A stretch of DNA of 63,726 nucleotides from an uncultured Brachyspira sp. GTDB taxonomy: Bacteria; Spirochaetota; Brachyspiria; Brachyspirales; Brachyspiraceae. The number at the start of each line of letters is the position of its first letter. Position 1 is the stretch's first letter. Both the position numbers and the translations under genes were made by a program. The notes under the pieces are model-generated. The model searched no databases and was not told where the DNA came from. It worked only from the letters and a program-made list of their open reading frames with translations. The DNA is taken from NCBI RefSeq assembly GCF_944388875.1, contig NZ_CALXKQ010000018.1, positions 1-63,726 on the forward strand. The letters are read 5' to 3'. Below, piece after piece: positions 63,715-63,726 of the stretch.

Positions 63715-63726
63715 ATCAAATTCAAA

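Noticed and set aside
1-63726. tRNA or rRNA genes
   Set aside because: I looked for TTCGAATC/TTCAAATC-type T-loops and rRNA-like G+C-rich blocks and found none that fit.

Overview
The window is chromosomal DNA of very low G+C content (my impression is well under 30%) that reads as the spirochaete Brachyspira. Pointers are the A/T-driven codon use, many TTGACA-N16/17-TATAAT/TATACT promoters, lipoproteins with ISC/ASC lipoboxes, and gene types familiar from that genus: dynamin-like GTPases, ankyrin and TPR proteins, Rpn-family nucleases and a FeoA-FeoB fusion. The species cannot be named from sequence alone. I saw no tRNA, rRNA, CRISPR array, prophage or intact insertion sequence.

Layout. 1-5.8 kb: an amino-acid ABC transporter locus with four tandem paralogous substrate-binding lipoproteins, one permease and one ATPase. 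5.8-8 kb: selD and the rplU-prp-rpmA ribosomal operon. 8-18.8 kb: a TPR protein; an XpaC-TelA-phosphopantetheinyl transferase-FecR cluster; a nitroreductase; envelope proteins; a group-2 sigma factor; an HD-GYP-like protein; two PepSY-like secreted proteins. 18.8-21.7 kb: secA. 21.9-27.7 kb: three consecutive dynamin-like GTPase genes in one operon, the most system-like locus here. 27.9-33.3 kb: a broken EamA-type exporter, feoAB, an SDR enzyme and a third PepSY-like protein. 33.6-42.5 kb: a HAD phosphatase, a frameshifted gene, an M20 hydrolase, an OppA-like lipoprotein, MarR and LysR regulators, an alpha/beta hydrolase and an iron-type alcohol dehydrogenase. 42.5-53.9 kb is accessory: a pentanucleotide microsatellite leader, small secreted proteins, a 1.15 kb-codon DUF4132 protein, duplicated Rpn genes, an ankyrin protein and a membrane protein. 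53.9-63 kb: Eis-like acetyltransferase, RecB/Cas4-like nuclease, ankyrin protein, outer-membrane protein, proB and proC, galT, a lone receiver domain, a heptanucleotide-repeat locus and a lipoprotein.

Cross-cutting signals. (1) An interspersed intergenic repeat whose ends carry paired G-tracts (GGGYGGG ... GGGYGGGG), often preceded by CGCACG/CGTGCG inverted motifs. It occurs in both orientations at 31.7, 41.2, 42.5, 49.6 and 63.3-63.7 kb. (2) Two microsatellites, (ATCGC)12 and (ACTCAGC)5, each sit between a short start-containing frame and a long open frame that a change in repeat number would join, which suggests phase variation. A 14-bp tandem duplication interrupts the EamA transporter in a similar way. 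(3) Several genes have a -10 box 6-8 nt before the ATG and no Shine-Dalgarno, which suggests leaderless mRNAs. (4) Prp protease is encoded beside an L27 that has no cleavable N-terminal extension.
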